Shown: positions 43,894-54,462 of the stretch, one piece after another
How positions within the stretch are numbered: position 1 is the first letter of the stretch
How the letters are laid out: each line of letters opens with the position of its first letter
From: Gammaproteobacteria bacterium
GTDB taxonomy: Bacteria > Pseudomonadota > Gammaproteobacteria > SZUA-229
Direction: 5' to 3'
NCBI GenBank assembly: GCA_029882395.1
Contig: JAOUKT010000007.1
Location: 1-64,000, forward strand
Length of the DNA stretch: 64,000 nucleotides
The notes under the pieces: generated by a model
Told to the model about the DNA's origin: nothing
What the model saw: the letters and a program-made list of their open reading frames with translations, nothing else
Databases searched by the model: none
Translations under genes and position numbers: made by a program

Positions 43894-45981
43894 TTAAGCT
43901 TCTGCCGTCTCGTTTACCGCTTTCATGCTCAGGCGAATACGCCCTTGCTTATCAATCTCAAGCACTTTAACTTCAACGGTTTCGCCTTCTTTGAGCTTAT
44001 CGGTAACAGCTTCAACACGCTCCTCACTGATTTGAGAAATATGCACCAGACCATCTTTACCCGGTAATATTTCAACAAACGCACCAAAGTCCATGATCTT
44101 CTTAACGGTGCCGTTATAGACTTTACCCACTTCAGCATCAGAAGTAATCTGTTCGATACGAATTTTAGCTTCTTCAGCAGCAGCCAGATCAGCTGAGGCA
44201 ATTTTTATATTACCTTCATCATCGATATCAATGCTGGCGCCCGTTTCTTCCGTAATAGAACGAATAACAGAACCACCTTTACCGATAACATCACGTATCT
44301 TGTCTGGATTGATCTTGATTGTTACATAACGAGGCGCATATTCAGACATATCTGTACGTGCTTCTGAAATGACTTTATTCATATCATCCAGAATAGACAA
44401 ACGTGCTGTTTGTGCCTGCTGTAAAGCCTGATCCATTATTTCGCGAGTGATGCCCTGAATCTTGATATCCATCTGTAAAGCATTAACACCGTTTACAGTA
44501 CCCGCTACTTTAAAGTCCATATCACCGAGGTGGTCTTCATCACCAAGAATATCAGTAAGAACCGCGAATTTATCGCCTTCTTTAATCAGACCCATTGCAA
44601 TACCGGCAACAGGTGCCTTCAATGGAACACCTGCATCCATTAAGGCAAGAGAAGTACCGCAAACAGAAGCCATTGAACTGGAACCATTCGACTCAGTGAT
44701 CTCTGAAACCACACGAATAACATACGGGTATTCTTCTTCGCTTGGCATACATGCCATGATGCCGCGCTTGGCCAGGCGACCATGACCTATCTCACGACGA
44801 CCCGGGTTACCAACACGACCCGCTTCACCTACAGAGAAGGGAGGGAAATTATAATGCAGCATAAACGGATCGCGACGCGAACCCTCAAGTGCATCAATAA
44901 TCTGTGCATCACGATCGGTGCCTAATGTCGTTACAACTAATGCCTGAGTTTCACCACGTGTAAACAATGCCGAACCGTGTGTGCGTGGTAAAACACCCGT
45001 ACGAACGGTAATTTTACGAACGTCATCAGTATTACGACCATCGATACGTTTTTCACCTGCAATAATGCGGCTACGTACGATTTTACCTTCTAACTCATGG
45101 AATACAGTGCTGATTTCATCAGCCGACCAGTCATCAGATGCTAATTTTTCAACCGTTGCATCACGCACGATGCCAACAGCAGCATAACGATCCAGTTTTT
45201 CAGCAATTTGATAAGCTTTTGTCAGATCAGCTGTTGCAAAATCTGCAATCGCAGCTTCTAAAGCAGTATTAGCTGGCGCAGCTGTCCAGTCCCAGGCCGG
45301 TGTAGCCACTTCCTGGGCGAGCTCACTGATGGCAGCAATGACAGTCTGTAATTGCTCATGGCCATACATAACCGCATCTAACATAACCTGTTCAGATAAC
45401 TGATCAGCTTCAGATTCAACCATCAGTACCGCATCAGATGTACCCGCCACAACAAGATCCAGTTTTGAATCTTTAAGCTGAGCATAGGTCGGGTTCAGCA
45501 CATAGCTGTCATTGATATAGCCAACGCGCGCTGCACCAATAGGGCCATTAAATGGCGCACCACTGATTGCTAACGCTGCCGAGGCGCCAATCAAGGCACC
45601 GATATCTGGATCAATTTCAGGGTTCAGGGACATAACGGTGGCAATGATCTGCACTTCGTTAGTGAAACCTTCGGGGAATAAGGGACGAATTGGACGGTCA
45701 ATTAATCGACTCGTCAATGTTTCTTTTTCGCTTGGGCGGCCTTCACGCTTGAAGAAACCACCCGGGATTTTACCCGCAGCGTAGGTTTTTTCCTGGTAAT
45801 TTACAGTCAGTGGAAAAAAGTCACGACCGGCAACTTCTTCTTTGACTGCAACAGCTGTAACCATGACGACAGTACCGTCCATGTCTACAAATACTGAACC
45901 TGAAGCCTGGCGTGCAATTTCACCAGTCGATAAAGTGACGGTATTGTCACCATATTGAAATGTTTTTGTTATAGGATTCAC
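43894..45981 (-). CDS. pnp: Polynucleotide phosphorylase
   Basis: PNPase degrades RNA 3'-5' with phosphate and is part of the degradosome. The 695-aa protein has two RNase PH-like domains (first from the N-terminus, second from about residue 315 with [20 protein letters not shown]). A KH domain with [18 protein letters not shown] and a C-terminal S1 domain ([20 protein letters not shown]) follow. Translation starts at GTG (45979-45981), with AAGGAA eight bases upstream. It follows rpsO in the conserved order. Confidence 0.98.
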   Translation of the reverse strand: MNPITKTFQYGDNTVTLSTGEIARQASGSVFVDMDGTVVMVTAVAVKEEVAGRDFFPLTVNYQEKTYAAGKIPGGFFKREGRPSEKETLTSRLIDRPIRPLFPEGFTNEVQIIATVMSLNPEIDPDIGALIGASAALAISGAPFNGPIGAARVGYINDSYVLNPTYAQLKDSKLDLVVAGTSDAVLMVESEADQLSEQVMLDAVMYGHEQLQTVIAAISELAQEVATPAWDWTAAPANTALEAAIADFATADLTKAYQIAEKLDRYAAVGIVRDATVEKLASDDWSADEISTVFHELEGKIVRSRIIAGEKRIDGRNTDDVRKITVRTGVLPRTHGSALFTRGETQALVVTTLGTDRDAQIIDALEGSRRDPFMLHYNFPPFSVGEAGRVGNPGRREIGHGRLAKRGIMACMPSEEEYPYVIRVVSEITESNGSSSMASVCGTSLALMDAGVPLKAPVAGIAMGLIKEGDKFAVLTDILGDEDHLGDMDFKVAGTVNGVNALQMDIKIQGITREIMDQALQQAQTARLSILDDMNKVISEARTDMSEYAPRYVTIKINPDKIRDVIGKGGSVIRSITEETGASIDIDDEGNIKIASADLAAAEEAKIRIEQITSDAEVGKVYNGTVKKIMDFGAFVEILPGKDGLVHISQISEERVEAVTDKLKEGETVEVKVLEIDKQGRIRLSMKAVNETAEA

Positions 45982-46008
45982 TGGTTTGTTTCCTTGATGG
46001 GGGGCCGA

Positions 46009-46048
46009 TTTACTCGTAACCCCGTCAGCAGGGCAAAAAACCAGTAAA
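46009..46048 (-). other. Stem-loop in rpsO-pnp spacer
   Basis: TTTACT/AGTAAA form the base (46009-46014 with 46043-46048) and CCCC/GGG an inner helix. In E. coli a leader stem-loop at this position is cut by RNase III in pnp autoregulation. Whether this one is processed is inference from position. Confidence 0.35.
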
Positions 46049-46065
46049 ACAGCCCTTACAATATA

Positions 46066-46335
46066 TTAGCGACGCAGCCCTAAACGGGTGATGAGGTCTT
46101 TATAACGCCCCTGATTTTTACCTTTCAGGTAATCCAGCAATTTACGGCGCTGATTAACCAACTTCAACAGACCACGACGTGAGTGATGATCGTGTTTATG
46201 ACCTTGAAAATGACCTGTTAAATCAGTAATTCGTGCCGTTAATAGAGCCACCTGAACTTCTGGTGAGCCGGTATCATTTTCTACAGTCTGGTAAGACTTT
46301 ACTATTTCCGCCTTGTTGGCGCTGGTTAATGCCAT
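46066..46335 (-). CDS. rpsO: 30S ribosomal protein S15
   Basis: S15 binds the central domain of 16S rRNA early in 30S assembly. The 89-aa length is exact. [20 protein letters not shown] and the ending [13 protein letters not shown] are diagnostic. A good sigma-70 promoter lies upstream (46377-46404), so rpsO-pnp can be expressed apart from the nusA operon, as in E. coli. Confidence 0.99.
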   Translation of the reverse strand: MALTSANKAEIVKSYQTVENDTGSPEVQVALLTARITDLTGHFQGHKHDHHSRRGLLKLVNQRRKLLDYLKGKNQGRYKDLITRLGLRR

Positions 46336-46376
46336 TGATTGCTCCTGAACAATATATAGCTAATACTAATCGAAAG

Positions 46377-46404
46377 ATTTTAACATGATATTCAACCATG
46401 ACAA
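46377..46404 (-). promoter_or_regulatory. Sigma-70 promoter of rpsO
   Basis: On the minus strand TTGTCA (46404-46399), a 16-base spacer and TAAAAT (46382-46377). The match to TTGACA-N17-TATAAT is good, and the start near 46370 gives a leader of about 35 bases. Confidence 0.6.
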
Positions 46405-46491
46405 AACTTGTTTTTGATTTTTAGAGTATTTTAAGCTAAAAATCTGTTAATTCTTTGTGTTTTAAGGAAAATTGCTAAAATCAGTATAATC

Positions 46492-47409
46492 TTAACACTG
46501 TGTATTCATTAAACGTTTCGGCGCGACCAGACCATCATCGTTTATTTCCCCGATGCCTAAAAAGCGCTTTTCGTCATATAGCCTCACCAAACCATTTGCA
46601 GGGGCCTTAGGCACACGCACAGCCTGACCTAAACGCAAATAATACGATAAATCATCGTTCAACCTTAGCTCCGGCATTGTCATAATACCCGCGTCCACTG
46701 CTAGCAGTTCTTTATCCAGCTGAAGTTCACCTTGCTCTGCAAGCTCTTCAAGCTGCGCCATGGTTACCATTGGAAAACCGCTGAAACTACCCACATCAAG
46801 CCTGCGCAGCTGTGTCACATAAGAGAGCGTATTTAAGGCTGCGGCCACATCCTCTGCCAGCGTCCTGATATAGGTGCCTTTTGAACAGGCAACCTTCAAC
46901 TCAACCTGCTGCTGCTGAAATGACAATAGTTCTATTTCACTGATATGTATGCGGCGCGACTTACGCTCAACTTCAAGCCCTTTTCTAGCCAACTCATAAA
47001 GTCGCTGGCCGTTATGCTTTAACGCGGAATACATAGGTGGAATCTGCTCACTCTCACCCAAAAAAGAGTCGATCACCGATTCAATCTGCTGTTGCGTTAC
47101 CGCATCACAAGGTTTGGTCTCTATCACCTCACCTTCCGCATCACCTGTTGCCGTTCGCTCGCCCAGCTTAAAGCTGACCTGATACACTTTATCGGCTTCC
47201 AGCAAATACTGTGAGACCTTGGTCGCTTCGCCCAGGCAAATTGGAAGCATGCCGGTTGCCAGAGGATCAAGACTACCCGTATGACCGGCCTTAGCGGCAT
47301 TGAATAAGCGCTTAACTATCTGCAGCGCCTTATTTGAGCTCATATGAAGCGGCTTATCTAACAATAAAATACCGCTGACAGAACGGCCTTGAGACTTGCG
47401 ACGAGACAT
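46492..47409 (-). CDS. truB: tRNA pseudouridine(55) synthase
   Basis: TruB makes pseudouridine 55 in the T-loop of nearly all tRNAs and acts as a tRNA chaperone. The 305-aa protein has the catalytic aspartate in GHTGSLDPLATGMLP, the GILLLDKP start and the CSKGTYIRTLAEDVA motif. A C-terminal PUA-like domain follows. It lies 40 bases after rbfA in the conserved nusA operon. Confidence 0.98.
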   Translation of the reverse strand: MSRRKSQGRSVSGILLLDKPLHMSSNKALQIVKRLFNAAKAGHTGSLDPLATGMLPICLGEATKVSQYLLEADKVYQVSFKLGERTATGDAEGEVIETKPCDAVTQQQIESVIDSFLGESEQIPPMYSALKHNGQRLYELARKGLEVERKSRRIHISEIELLSFQQQQVELKVACSKGTYIRTLAEDVAAALNTLSYVTQLRRLDVGSFSGFPMVTMAQLEELAEQGELQLDKELLAVDAGIMTMPELRLNDDLSYYLRLGQAVRVPKAPANGLVRLYDEKRFLGIGEINDDGLVAPKRLMNTQC

Positions 47410-47448
47410 ATTGAAACTCTTAGGTATTCAGGTAAAGATTAGAAATGA

Positions 47449-47832
47449 TTATTCTGTGGCATCATCAATCAGGCCTTTTTCTGCGTCGTCTTTGCGTGCC
47501 GCATTGATGAGGTCTGTCAGATGAGCGCCGCGCTCGAGACTTTCATCATAGATGAATTTAAGCGCAGGCACGATACGAGCGTTGATTTCAGCCGCCAGTT
47601 TTTTCCGCAAAAAACCAGAGGCCCGGTTTAACGCCTGCACCGTTTCGTCTTTGTCTTCTTTATTCATCACACTGCAATAAACCGTAGCATGACTTAAGTC
47701 TCGACTTAATTTAATAGCTGTAAAAGACACCATCGCAACCCGGGGATCCTTGACTTCGTTCTGAACAAGCGCAGATAACTCTCTGCGGATTTGCTCTCCC
47801 AAGCGCTGGCTACGTGTAAATTCTTTGGCCAT
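47449..47832 (-). CDS. rbfA: Ribosome-binding factor A
   Basis: RbfA is a cold-shock 30S maturation factor that binds near helix 1/44 of 16S rRNA; RsgA (25497-26465) releases it. The 127-aa protein has the KH-like fold signature RSQRLGEQIRRELSALVQNE, VKDPRVAMVSFTAIKLSRDL and LKFIYDESLERGAHLTDLI. It starts 10 bases after infB. Confidence 0.97.
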   Translation of the reverse strand: MAKEFTRSQRLGEQIRRELSALVQNEVKDPRVAMVSFTAIKLSRDLSHATVYCSVMNKEDKDETVQALNRASGFLRKKLAAEINARIVPALKFIYDESLERGAHLTDLINAARKDDAEKGLIDDATE

Positions 47833-47842
47833 TTATATCAAC

Positions 47843-50377
47843 TTAGAGCGTACGTTTCACTTCAATACGATCAAATACTTCGATTTGATCGCCCGGGCGC
47901 ACATCAGTGTAATTCTTAACTCCGATACCGCACTCAGTACCACTTCGAACCTCATTCACATCATCTTTAAAGCGACGCAGTGATTCCAGTTCACCTTCGT
48001 AGATAACAATGTTTTCACGTAAAACACGTATCGGCTGGTCTCTTTTGATCGTGCCTTCAGTCACAATACTGCCGGCAATAGAACCAAATTTTGGCGACTT
48101 GAAGACATCTTTAACTTCAGCCAGACCGATAATTTTTTCTTCGTATCTAGCATCTAACATGCCGGTTAATGATGCTTTAACCTGATCAATTAAATCATAG
48201 ATGACGCTGTAATAATGCAGATCAACATCACGCTCTGAAACCGCGCGTCTGGCCGAAGCATCGGCACGAACATTAAAACCGAGAACCACTGCATTTGAAG
48301 CTGCCGCCAAGGTTACATCTGTTTCTGTGATTCCACCCACACCACTGCCTACGATAGTGACATCAATTTCATCATTACTTGCAGCCAGCTTCATTAAGGA
48401 ATCACGTATAGCTTCAAGCGAACCCTGCACATCGGCTTTAACCAGCACATTCAGCACCTTGATTTCATCAGCACCCATGTTGTCGAACATAGAGTCAAGC
48501 TTGGCTTGTTGCTGAGTCGCAAGACGCACATCACGTTCTTTATGATAACGCATTTCGGCAACTTCACGTGCTTTACGGTCATCTTCAACAACCAGTGCTT
48601 CATCACCAGCCTGAGGTGTTCCCGACAGACCCAGTACAACTACCGGTATTGATGGACCCGCTTCTTCGATAGGCCGTGCATTCTCATCAAACATAGCCCG
48701 CACACGACCGTATTCCTGGCCGGCAAGCAAGATATCGCCTTTCTTAAGGGTACCCTCTTGCACCAATACCGTTGCAATCACGCCGCGGCCTTTATCTAGC
48801 GATGCTTCAATCACCGTACCTTTTGCTTTGCCTTCCACACGCGCCGTCAACTCAAGCAGCTCAGCCTGTAAACTAATGGCTTCAAGCAGGGCTTGTATAC
48901 CGTCACCTGTTTTAGCTGAAACATGTACAAACATGTTTTCACCGCCCCAGTCTTCCGGGATCACTTCATGGGCACTCAATTCATTTTTAACACGTTCTGG
49001 ATCAGCGTCTTCTTTGTCAATTTTATTGACCGCAACAATCAACGGTACTTTGGCAGCTTTAGCGTGTTGAATGGCTTCAATAGTCTGCGGCATTACACCG
49101 TCATCGGCAGCCACCACTAATATCACAATATCGGTCGCCTGCGCACCACGAGCACGCATTGATGTGAAGGCAGCATGTCCCGGTGTATCAAGGAAGGTGA
49201 TAACACCTTTTGCTGTTTCAACGTGATAAGCGCCGATATGCTGGGTAATACCACCCGCCTCAGCAGAAGTTACTGTTGACTCACGAATATAATCCAGCAA
49301 AGACGTCTTACCGTGGTCAACGTGGCCCATGATTGTTACCACAGGAGGACGCAGCACTTTCTCTATATCAGAATCTTCACCATGTGACAGTAAGGCTGCT
49401 TCTCGCGCGCCTTCACTTACAGTCTTAACAGTATGTCCCATTTCCTCAGTAACCAGCACAGCTGTTTCCTGATCGATTACCTGATTAATGGTCGCCATTA
49501 CGCCCATTTTCATCATAACCTTGATCACTTCCGAGGCTTTTATCGACATCCGTGATGCCAGCTCAGCCACCGTTATGGTATTGGAAATCTCTACTTCACG
49601 GACAACAGGTGCAACCGGCATTTCAAAGCCGTGTTTAGAATCAGCTGCGGCAACGTGTTTTGCCGGCATCTTTTTCTTACGCTTGCCCCGCTTGTCTTTA
49701 GAAACATGCAACTCCTGACGATCAATATCGCCAGACGCTTTTTTACCCTTTTTGGCTTTTTTGCGTGTATCTGTCTGCGTTTTTGCTTCGGAATCTGCGC
49801 GCTTCTGATCGGCTTCCTGTTTAAGACGTTCTGCTTCAGCCTTGCGACTTTCTTCTTCTTTTAATTTGCTTTCAGCTTCTTTAGCGGCATCAGCTGCTGC
49901 TTTTTTACGCGCCTGCTCTTCTTCTTCAGCTTTTTTAGTTGCCGCTTGATCAGCTTTTTTCGCAGCATTGGCTTCCACCAATACCTGATCATCTTCCTGA
50001 CGCTTTTCTTTTTCTTCAATCAACTTGTTGAGCTCTTCCTGCTCAGGATTGACAGCGTCACTTCGCTTCACATAAGTACGTTTTTTGCGTACCTCTACGC
50101 TCACAGTTTTAGGTCTGCCTGCCGCAGCACCGCCTCCGCTGACTTTGAGCTCACTGACAGTTTTTCGCTTTAATGTAATCTTTTTGCTGCTGCTCAGGTC
50201 TTTATCTTTTTTGCCATGGATATTACGCAAAAAATTCAGCAGCTGTGCTTTATCAGCATCACCTATAACAGTATCTTCATTATCTATTTGCAAACCTGCT
50301 TCTTTACATTGCTCCAGCAGACGCTCAACTGGTGTATCCACAGTCTTTGCAAGTTGTTTGACAGTCACTTCTGACAT
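47843..50377 (-). CDS. infB: Translation initiation factor IF-2
   Basis: IF-2 brings the initiator fMet-tRNA to the 30S subunit. I start at the ATG at 50375-50377 (844 aa); a GTG three codons upstream lies only two bases after GGAG, whereas the ATG is 11 bases away. The N-terminus has the IF2N fold ([19 protein letters not shown]), a long Lys/Glu/Ala-rich coiled-coil (about residues 120-240) and a second IF2N region. The G domain has [19 protein letters not shown] and NKIDKED. Internal starts giving shorter forms are known in E. coli and not excluded. The initiator tRNA gene lies upstream in the same gene cluster. Confidence 0.98.
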   Translation of the reverse strand: MSEVTVKQLAKTVDTPVERLLEQCKEAGLQIDNEDTVIGDADKAQLLNFLRNIHGKKDKDLSSSKKITLKRKTVSELKVSGGGAAAGRPKTVSVEVRKKRTYVKRSDAVNPEQEELNKLIEEKEKRQEDDQVLVEANAAKKADQAATKKAEEEEQARKKAAADAAKEAESKLKEEESRKAEAERLKQEADQKRADSEAKTQTDTRKKAKKGKKASGDIDRQELHVSKDKRGKRKKKMPAKHVAAADSKHGFEMPVAPVVREVEISNTITVAELASRMSIKASEVIKVMMKMGVMATINQVIDQETAVLVTEEMGHTVKTVSEGAREAALLSHGEDSDIEKVLRPPVVTIMGHVDHGKTSLLDYIRESTVTSAEAGGITQHIGAYHVETAKGVITFLDTPGHAAFTSMRARGAQATDIVILVVAADDGVMPQTIEAIQHAKAAKVPLIVAVNKIDKEDADPERVKNELSAHEVIPEDWGGENMFVHVSAKTGDGIQALLEAISLQAELLELTARVEGKAKGTVIEASLDKGRGVIATVLVQEGTLKKGDILLAGQEYGRVRAMFDENARPIEEAGPSIPVVVLGLSGTPQAGDEALVVEDDRKAREVAEMRYHKERDVRLATQQQAKLDSMFDNMGADEIKVLNVLVKADVQGSLEAIRDSLMKLAASNDEIDVTIVGSGVGGITETDVTLAAASNAVVLGFNVRADASARRAVSERDVDLHYYSVIYDLIDQVKASLTGMLDARYEEKIIGLAEVKDVFKSPKFGSIAGSIVTEGTIKRDQPIRVLRENIVIYEGELESLRRFKDDVNEVRSGTECGIGVKNYTDVRPGDQIEVFDRIEVKRTL

Positions 50378-50400
50378 ATTAGTCACATCTCCAGTCGCGT

Positions 50401-51912
50401 TTATTCTGCATCACTATTTTCAAACCAGGGTTTACGTGCCGTCATAATTAGCTCACCAGCTCTTTCTTCATCCATGTCATCAATCACCATTAATTCATCA
50501 ATAGACTGCTCAGCAAGATCATCCATTGTTGATATATTAATAGCAGCTAAGGCATGCGCCAGGGTATTATCCATACCTTCCATTGCCAGTAAGTCTTCAG
50601 ACGGCTGTACATCACTGGAAGTTTCTTCTTTGGCGATCGCTTTGGTCAGCAACCAGTCGCGCGCTCTGCCGCGCAACTCGGCGACGATATCTTCATCAAA
50701 CTCTTCGATATCAACCAGCTCTGACTCAGGCACATAAGCGACTTCTTCAACATTGCTGAAGCCTTCAGCCACAAGAATATTTGCAACTTCCTCATCAACA
50801 TCGAGGCTTTCCATAAATATCTTCAGCGTGTTTGCCGCTTCACTTTCATTTTTCTCAGAGGCCTGCTCTTCAGTCATCACATTCAGTTCCCAACCGGTCA
50901 ATTGAGAAGCCAGTCGGATATTCTGTCCGCCACGACCTATCGCCTGTGATAGTTTATCTTCCGCAACGGCAATATCCATGCTGTGCAGTTCTTCTTCGAC
51001 AACAATCGACAGCACTTCTGCCGGTGACATGGCATTGATAACATATTGCGCTGGATTTTCATCCCACAAGATAATATCGACACGCTCACCTGATAACTCA
51101 TTGGACACGGTTTGCACTCGAGAACCACGCATACCGACACAAGCGCCAACCGGATCCAGCCGGGCATCGTTGGTTAATACCGCTATCTTTGCTCTGGCAC
51201 CCGGATCACGGGCAGCACCTAATATTTCAATAAGGCCCTGACCCACTTCCGGCACTTCAAGCTTGAACAGCTCAACCAGGAATTCCGGAGCCGTACGGCT
51301 GACAAACAACTGTGGCCCGCGCATTTCTTCACGAACCTCTTTTAAATAACCGCGCAGGCGATCACCCGGGCGAACCTGTTCTCTCGGGATCAGCTCTTCG
51401 CGGGCAATGAATGCTTCTGCATTATTGCCAAGATCGAGATAGACATTGCCGCGCTCAACACGCTTAACAACACCCATGATAAGCTCGCCAACTTTATCGC
51501 GATAGGCTTCGACAACCTGCATGCGTTCTGCTTCACGAACTTTTTGTACAATAACCTGCTTCGCCGTTTGTGCCGCGATGCGCCCGAACTCAACCGATTC
51601 GATTTCGTCTTCAACAAAATCACCGGCCTGAATCTCCGGCTGATCAATTTGTGCAGCTTCAAGTGTTATCTCTCGGGTAGGGAATTCCAGCATACCGTCT
51701 TCAGCATCGGCAAGATCAATGACTTCCCAGCGACGGAATGTTTCATATTCGCCTGACTCACGATCGATGCAAACTCGCACCAGAATATCATTACGATGAC
51801 GCTTTCTAGTTGCCTGCGCTAACGCCGACTCTATCGCACTAAAGATGATTTCTTTTTCAACACCCTTTTCATGGGAGACTGCATCAACTACGTATAAGAT
51901 TTCTTTGTTCAT
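50401..51912 (-). CDS. nusA: Transcription termination/antitermination factor NusA
   Basis: NusA binds RNA polymerase to promote pausing, termination and antitermination. The 503-aa protein has the N-terminal polymerase-binding domain, an S1 domain ([20 protein letters not shown]), and KH domains ([21 protein letters not shown] and [20 protein letters not shown]). Two C-terminal acidic helical repeats, as in gammaproteobacteria, follow (from about residue 365). It starts 24 bases after rimP. Confidence 0.98.
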   Translation of the reverse strand: MNKEILYVVDAVSHEKGVEKEIIFSAIESALAQATRKRHRNDILVRVCIDRESGEYETFRRWEVIDLADAEDGMLEFPTREITLEAAQIDQPEIQAGDFVEDEIESVEFGRIAAQTAKQVIVQKVREAERMQVVEAYRDKVGELIMGVVKRVERGNVYLDLGNNAEAFIAREELIPREQVRPGDRLRGYLKEVREEMRGPQLFVSRTAPEFLVELFKLEVPEVGQGLIEILGAARDPGARAKIAVLTNDARLDPVGACVGMRGSRVQTVSNELSGERVDIILWDENPAQYVINAMSPAEVLSIVVEEELHSMDIAVAEDKLSQAIGRGGQNIRLASQLTGWELNVMTEEQASEKNESEAANTLKIFMESLDVDEEVANILVAEGFSNVEEVAYVPESELVDIEEFDEDIVAELRGRARDWLLTKAIAKEETSSDVQPSEDLLAMEGMDNTLAHALAAINISTMDDLAEQSIDELMVIDDMDEERAGELIMTARKPWFENSDAE

Positions 51913-51936
51913 TACCGAGATCCACTCTGAACCAGG

Positions 51937-52398
51937 TTAATACTTAGGTATAATTCGGGCTTTTTCAATTGCGGCAATTGGTAACTCATATTCTTCACCA
52001 TCGACTTCAATCCTGGCCTGATCAGCTGTAACACCAACTAATATACCCGTAAAATTTCTTCTGTTATCCATGCCAACTGGCATAGTCATTTTAATTTTAA
52101 CTCTGTTACCGGCAAAACGCTCAAAATCAGAGGTTTTACGTAACGGCCGATCCAGCCCGGGAGAAGACACTTCAAGATTGTAACGTGCACTCATAGGCTC
52201 TTCGACATCAAACAAGGCACTTAACTGCAAACTTACCTTGCCACAATCATCGGCAGTAATACCGTTTTCTTGGTCGATATAAATACGCAGAATATTCATG
52301 CCATCCTGGCTCAAATACTCAATTTCAACCAGCTCATAACCAAGCCCGGTTACAACCGGCTCAACCATAGCCCAAAGAGCATCATTATTCTGGCGCAT
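51937..52398 (-). CDS. rimP: Ribosome maturation factor RimP
   Basis: RimP assists 30S maturation at the S12 region. The 153-aa protein shows EPVVTGLGYELVEIEYLSQD, LRIYIDQENGITADDCGKVS, YNLEVSSPGLDRPLRK and the C-terminal SH3-like domain. The ATG has an AGGAA site. It opens the protein-coding part of the nusA-infB operon after two hairpins that follow the initiator tRNA gene. Confidence 0.97.
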   Translation of the reverse strand: MRQNNDALWAMVEPVVTGLGYELVEIEYLSQDGMNILRIYIDQENGITADDCGKVSLQLSALFDVEEPMSARYNLEVSSPGLDRPLRKTSDFERFAGNRVKIKMTMPVGMDNRRNFTGILVGVTADQARIEVDGEEYELPIAAIEKARIIPKY

Positions 52399-52426
52399 AA
52401 ATTCCTGTTCATTATCTACAAATAAA

Positions 52427-52447
52427 AATAGGCCCTATAGGCCTATT
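52427..52447 (-). terminator. Second hairpin in rimP leader
   Basis: AATAGGCC (52427-52434) and GGCCTATT (52440-52447) form a perfect 8-bp stem with loop CTATA; on the minus strand TTTTTATTTG follows. It lies about 28 bases ahead of the rimP ATG and looks like a terminator or attenuator. Confidence 0.65.
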
Positions 52448-52486
52448 ATACTCTACACCCGATAACAAAAACGAAAGGCGTAGAAA

Positions 52487-52511
52487 CAAAAAAACCTCGT
52501 ATATTCGAGGT
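52487..52511 (-). terminator. Terminator after the initiator tRNA gene
   Basis: ACCTCG and CGAGGT (52494-52499, 52506-52511) form a 6-bp stem with a 6-nt loop, followed leftward by seven or more Ts. It begins 8 bases beyond the tRNA 3' end and should release most tRNA transcripts, with read-through into rimP. Confidence 0.8.
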
Positions 52512-52518
52512 CTCTAAG

Positions 52519-52595
<77 letters not shown>

Positions 52596-52610
52596 TCAAC
52601 TAAGTGGCGT

Positions 52611-52638
52611 ATTCTACTGGGTTATAAATAAAAAGCAA
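52611..52638 (-). promoter_or_regulatory. Sigma-70 promoter of metY-rimP-nusA operon
   Basis: On the minus strand TTGCTT (52638-52633), a 16-base spacer and TAGAAT (52616-52611). The start would be near 52604, a few bases before the mature tRNA 5' end. Confidence 0.6.
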
Positions 52639-52648
52639 GCCGTATTTA

Positions 52649-52954
52649 TTATTTATGGAAAGTATATCGATAAATGAAGCCAGGCACTGCAAAAACCAGA
52701 AACATAAAAAAGGTCACGGCATAAAATTCCCAATCCTGGGCATGAATCTGGCCGTTTATTTTACTCTCAAGCAGCAGACCTATCAGTCCAACTACAAAAT
52801 ACAATACAAGCACTTCCAGCAAGCGGTAGCCTGCCTTTTTCTCTGCACCTGCGTCAAGCACAAAAAAGAAAAACAGGCGATTATTGATGAAGGGTGCGTT
52901 AGCCGCAACGAGAGCCAGAGCTAACAGGCTCCATATTATAAAGTCATTATTCAT
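52649..52954 (-). CDS. DUF2818 membrane protein
   Basis: A 101-aa inner-membrane protein with three helices (about residues 5-25, 43-62 and 76-96). It matches the DUF2818 pattern, including the VAANAPFINNRLFFF motif after the first helix and a C-terminal PGFIYRYTFHK. The family typically follows nuoN, as here (58 bases after the nuoN stop), mostly in betaproteobacteria. It may be linked to Complex I assembly or stability, but no function is established. Confidence 0.85.
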   Translation of the reverse strand: MNNDFIIWSLLALALVAANAPFINNRLFFFFVLDAGAEKKAGYRLLEVLVLYFVVGLIGLLLESKINGQIHAQDWEFYAVTFFMFLVFAVPGFIYRYTFHK

Positions 52955-53011
52955 ACAGTCGTATTCAGTGTTCTTGTTACGAACCTGGCCTTAACAAGTT
53001 AAAAAGAGAGT

Positions 53012-54451
53012 CTAAACCGCAAATACAGAGAAGCACAGTGCCATTAACGCGCCGGGGTAAACGCCTAATAATAAAATAATGAGGCCATTAAAACTCAAAG
53101 CAATCTGCATGCCGGGTGTATTATCAATGGCGGCGGTTTCAATCGGCTCATCAAAATACATTAACTTAATCACACGCAAGTAGTAATAAACGCCAATAAT
53201 TGAGAAAAATACCCCGACTAACGCCAGCCACAGCATATCAATCTCAATTACTGCACTCAGCACCGATAACTTAGCCCAAAAGCCGACGGTTGGCGGCACA
53301 CCCGCCATCGAAAACATGAATATTAACATCATAAAGGCAAACCAGGGGCTGCGCTGGTTCAAACCTTTAAGGTCGCTAAGCTCTTCCGATTCAAAACCTG
53401 CTCTGGCCAGCAATAAGATAATGCCAAAGCCACCCAGGGTCATTAATGAATAGACCAGAATATAGAACATGGCGCTGGAATAACCGGCTTTAGTACCGGC
53501 TAACAAGCCTAATAATATAAAACCCACATGTGAAATCGTCGAGTATGCCAGCATACGTTTTAAATTTGTCTGCGCAATGGCAATAATATTGCCAACAGCT
53601 AAGGATAAAACAGCCAGAATGATTAACATGCCTTGCCATTCATTATGAAGCGAGCCCATGGCTTCAACCAGAACACGTATGATAATGGCAAAGCCGGCGA
53701 TCTTTGGTGCACTGGCAATGTAACTGGTTACTGTAGTAGGCGCACCGTGGTAGACATCTGGCACCCACATATGAAAAGGTACCGCACCGAGCTTGAATGA
53801 CAACCCAACAATCAAAAATACCAGACCAAAGATCAAACCAATGTTCATTTCAGTTTGCTTTATTAAGCTACTGGCAATATCGGTGATATTCATGCTGCCG
53901 GTAATGCCATAAACAATTGAAATACCGTATAACAGCATGCCGGATGCTATCGCGCCCAATATGAAATATTTCATGGCTGCTTCAGCCGACGTACCCGACT
54001 CACGGTTAAACGCGACCATCGCATACATAGACAATGACAACAGTTCCAGACCCAGATACAACGTCAGCATATGGTTGGAGGATACCATCAGCATCATTCC
54101 CAGCACACCAAACAGGCCGAGCACGTAAAACTCACCCTTGAAAATATTTCGGTCTTTCAGGTAGTCTCTTGAATAGACAAAGACCAGCGCAACAACAGCA
54201 CAGATAAATATTTTCAAAATATCGGCCAGCGGATCAACCACAAAGGTGCCATTAAAGGCTTCTGCTCGCTGGCCTGACATATTCATCCATATTAAAACCA
54301 GGCTACCGATTAAACTAAACTGGGCTATCAAATAAGAAGCATTTCGTTGTGACTGTTTCAGAAAAACATCAACGACCAAAAGCAGACAAGTCATCGATAA
54401 TAAAAAAATCTCTGGCCAGGCAATAGAAATATTTAGAGCGTCCAACGTCAT
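53012..54451 (-). CDS. nuoN: NADH-quinone oxidoreductase subunit N
   Basis: NuoN is one of the three antiporter-like proton channels of Complex I. The 479-aa protein has about 14 membrane helices. Conserved motifs include GLELLSLSMYAMVAFNRESG, the lysine in SFKLGAVPFHMWVPDVYHGA and the broken-helix AYSTISHVGFILLG. It is the last of the core nuo genes and lies 11 bases after nuoM. Confidence 0.97.
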   Translation of the reverse strand: MTLDALNISIAWPEIFLLSMTCLLLVVDVFLKQSQRNASYLIAQFSLIGSLVLIWMNMSGQRAEAFNGTFVVDPLADILKIFICAVVALVFVYSRDYLKDRNIFKGEFYVLGLFGVLGMMLMVSSNHMLTLYLGLELLSLSMYAMVAFNRESGTSAEAAMKYFILGAIASGMLLYGISIVYGITGSMNITDIASSLIKQTEMNIGLIFGLVFLIVGLSFKLGAVPFHMWVPDVYHGAPTTVTSYIASAPKIAGFAIIIRVLVEAMGSLHNEWQGMLIILAVLSLAVGNIIAIAQTNLKRMLAYSTISHVGFILLGLLAGTKAGYSSAMFYILVYSLMTLGGFGIILLLARAGFESEELSDLKGLNQRSPWFAFMMLIFMFSMAGVPPTVGFWAKLSVLSAVIEIDMLWLALVGVFFSIIGVYYYLRVIKLMYFDEPIETAAIDNTPGMQIALSFNGLIILLLGVYPGALMALCFSVFAV

Positions 54452-54462
54452 AACAGCAACCT

